Assembly: GCA_016784625.1 (NCBI GenBank)
Contig: JADHUF010000056.1
Location: 1-7,046, forward strand
Length of the DNA stretch: 7,046 nucleotides
Direction: 5' to 3'
From: Candidatus Nitrosopumilus sp.
GTDB lineage: Archaea; Thermoproteota; Nitrososphaeria; Nitrososphaerales; Nitrosopumilaceae
The notes beneath the pieces are model-generated. The model did not search any database and was not told the origin of the DNA. It saw nothing but the letters and a program-made list of their open reading frames with translations. Of the stretch, positions 6,910 through 7,046 are shown one piece after another (position 1 is the stretch's first letter; every line of letters begins with the position of its first letter). The translations under genes were made by a program, and so were the position numbers.

Positions 6910-7046
6910 TTTTAGCTATTGTCCAAGCACGCGTAGGTTCAACCCGATTACCGGGGAAGGTTCTAAAAGAAATCAATGGAAAATCATTAATTGAAATTCT
7001 TTTTCACCGTTTATCTCAATCAAAGAAAATAGATAAATTTATTCTG
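6897..7046 (+). CDS. spsF: SpsF-type cytidylyltransferase, 3' end outside the window
   Basis: Fifty codons are visible before the window ends. They start at an ATG inside the end of the aldo/keto reductase gene, in another frame (13-nt overlap). The sequence VQARVGSTRLPGKVL (residues 9-23) is the CTP-binding N-terminal signature of the SpsF branch of the CMP-sugar nucleotidyltransferases (CTP_transf_3). It differs from the IPARGGSKRIPRKN form of classical PseF and NeuA. In Bacillus sps and other nonulosonate loci, SpsF stands in the place of PseF, making the CMP-activated sugar from CTP. The following LKEINGKSLIEILFHRL also fits. This would be the last cytoplasmic step before glycosyl transfer. 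SpsG/PseG, PseH and PseI-like genes would be expected next but cannot be seen. Some relatives are fused to an SpsG/PseG-like domain, which also cannot be judged here. Confidence 0.88.
   Translation, partial: MAFIVLAIVQARVGSTRLPGKVLKEINGKSLIEILFHRLSQSKKIDKFIL

Overview
This AT-rich window is a stretch of a surface-glycan (O-antigen, capsule or glycoprotein-glycan) biosynthesis locus, with every gene on the + strand. Weak or absent Shine-Dalgarno sequences, A-rich leaders directly before ATG, and one TAnnTTTG-type promoter box suggest Bacteroidota or a neighbouring phylum. This assignment is tentative because there is no phylogenetic marker gene here.

Left part (1-1027): the 3' end of a short-chain dehydrogenase of the PtmA type, a family found in legionaminic-acid and flagellin-glycan loci. 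It is followed 4 nt later by a Gfo/Idh/MocA oxidoreductase that keeps only its Rossmann domain (155 aa, about half the usual length) and looks like a broken gene. Middle (1037-3807): two more AT-rich genes for GT-B-like proteins. One belongs to the 'surface carbohydrate biosynthesis protein' family; the other is a divergent protein sharing similar motifs. They are candidates for sugar transfer. A 71-nt gap between them holds a possible promoter and a perfect 14-bp palindrome.

Right part (3875-7046): a tightly packed pseudaminic-acid-type cassette of pseB (UDP-GlcNAc 4,6-dehydratase/5-epimerase), pseC (aminotransferase), an aldo/keto reductase, and the 5' end of an SpsF-type cytidylyltransferase that runs off the window. 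Gene junctions are 1 nt apart, then overlap by 8 nt, then by 13 nt, indicating one translationally coupled operon. PseB and PseC make UDP-4-amino-4,6-dideoxy-GlcNAc in the L-altro form. The remaining steps (N-acetylation, UDP removal, condensation with PEP) should lie just downstream, and the cytidylyltransferase would activate the final nonulosonate as its CMP sugar. The aldo/keto reductase has no place in the textbook pathway.

The main points of interest are the apparent recombination scar inside the Gfo/Idh gene, where a relic of a PtmA-type pathway meets a transferase plus pseudaminate module; the unexplained aldo/keto reductase; and the poorly characterised second transferase-like protein. 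I see no RNA gene, CRISPR array, insertion sequence or clear terminator.
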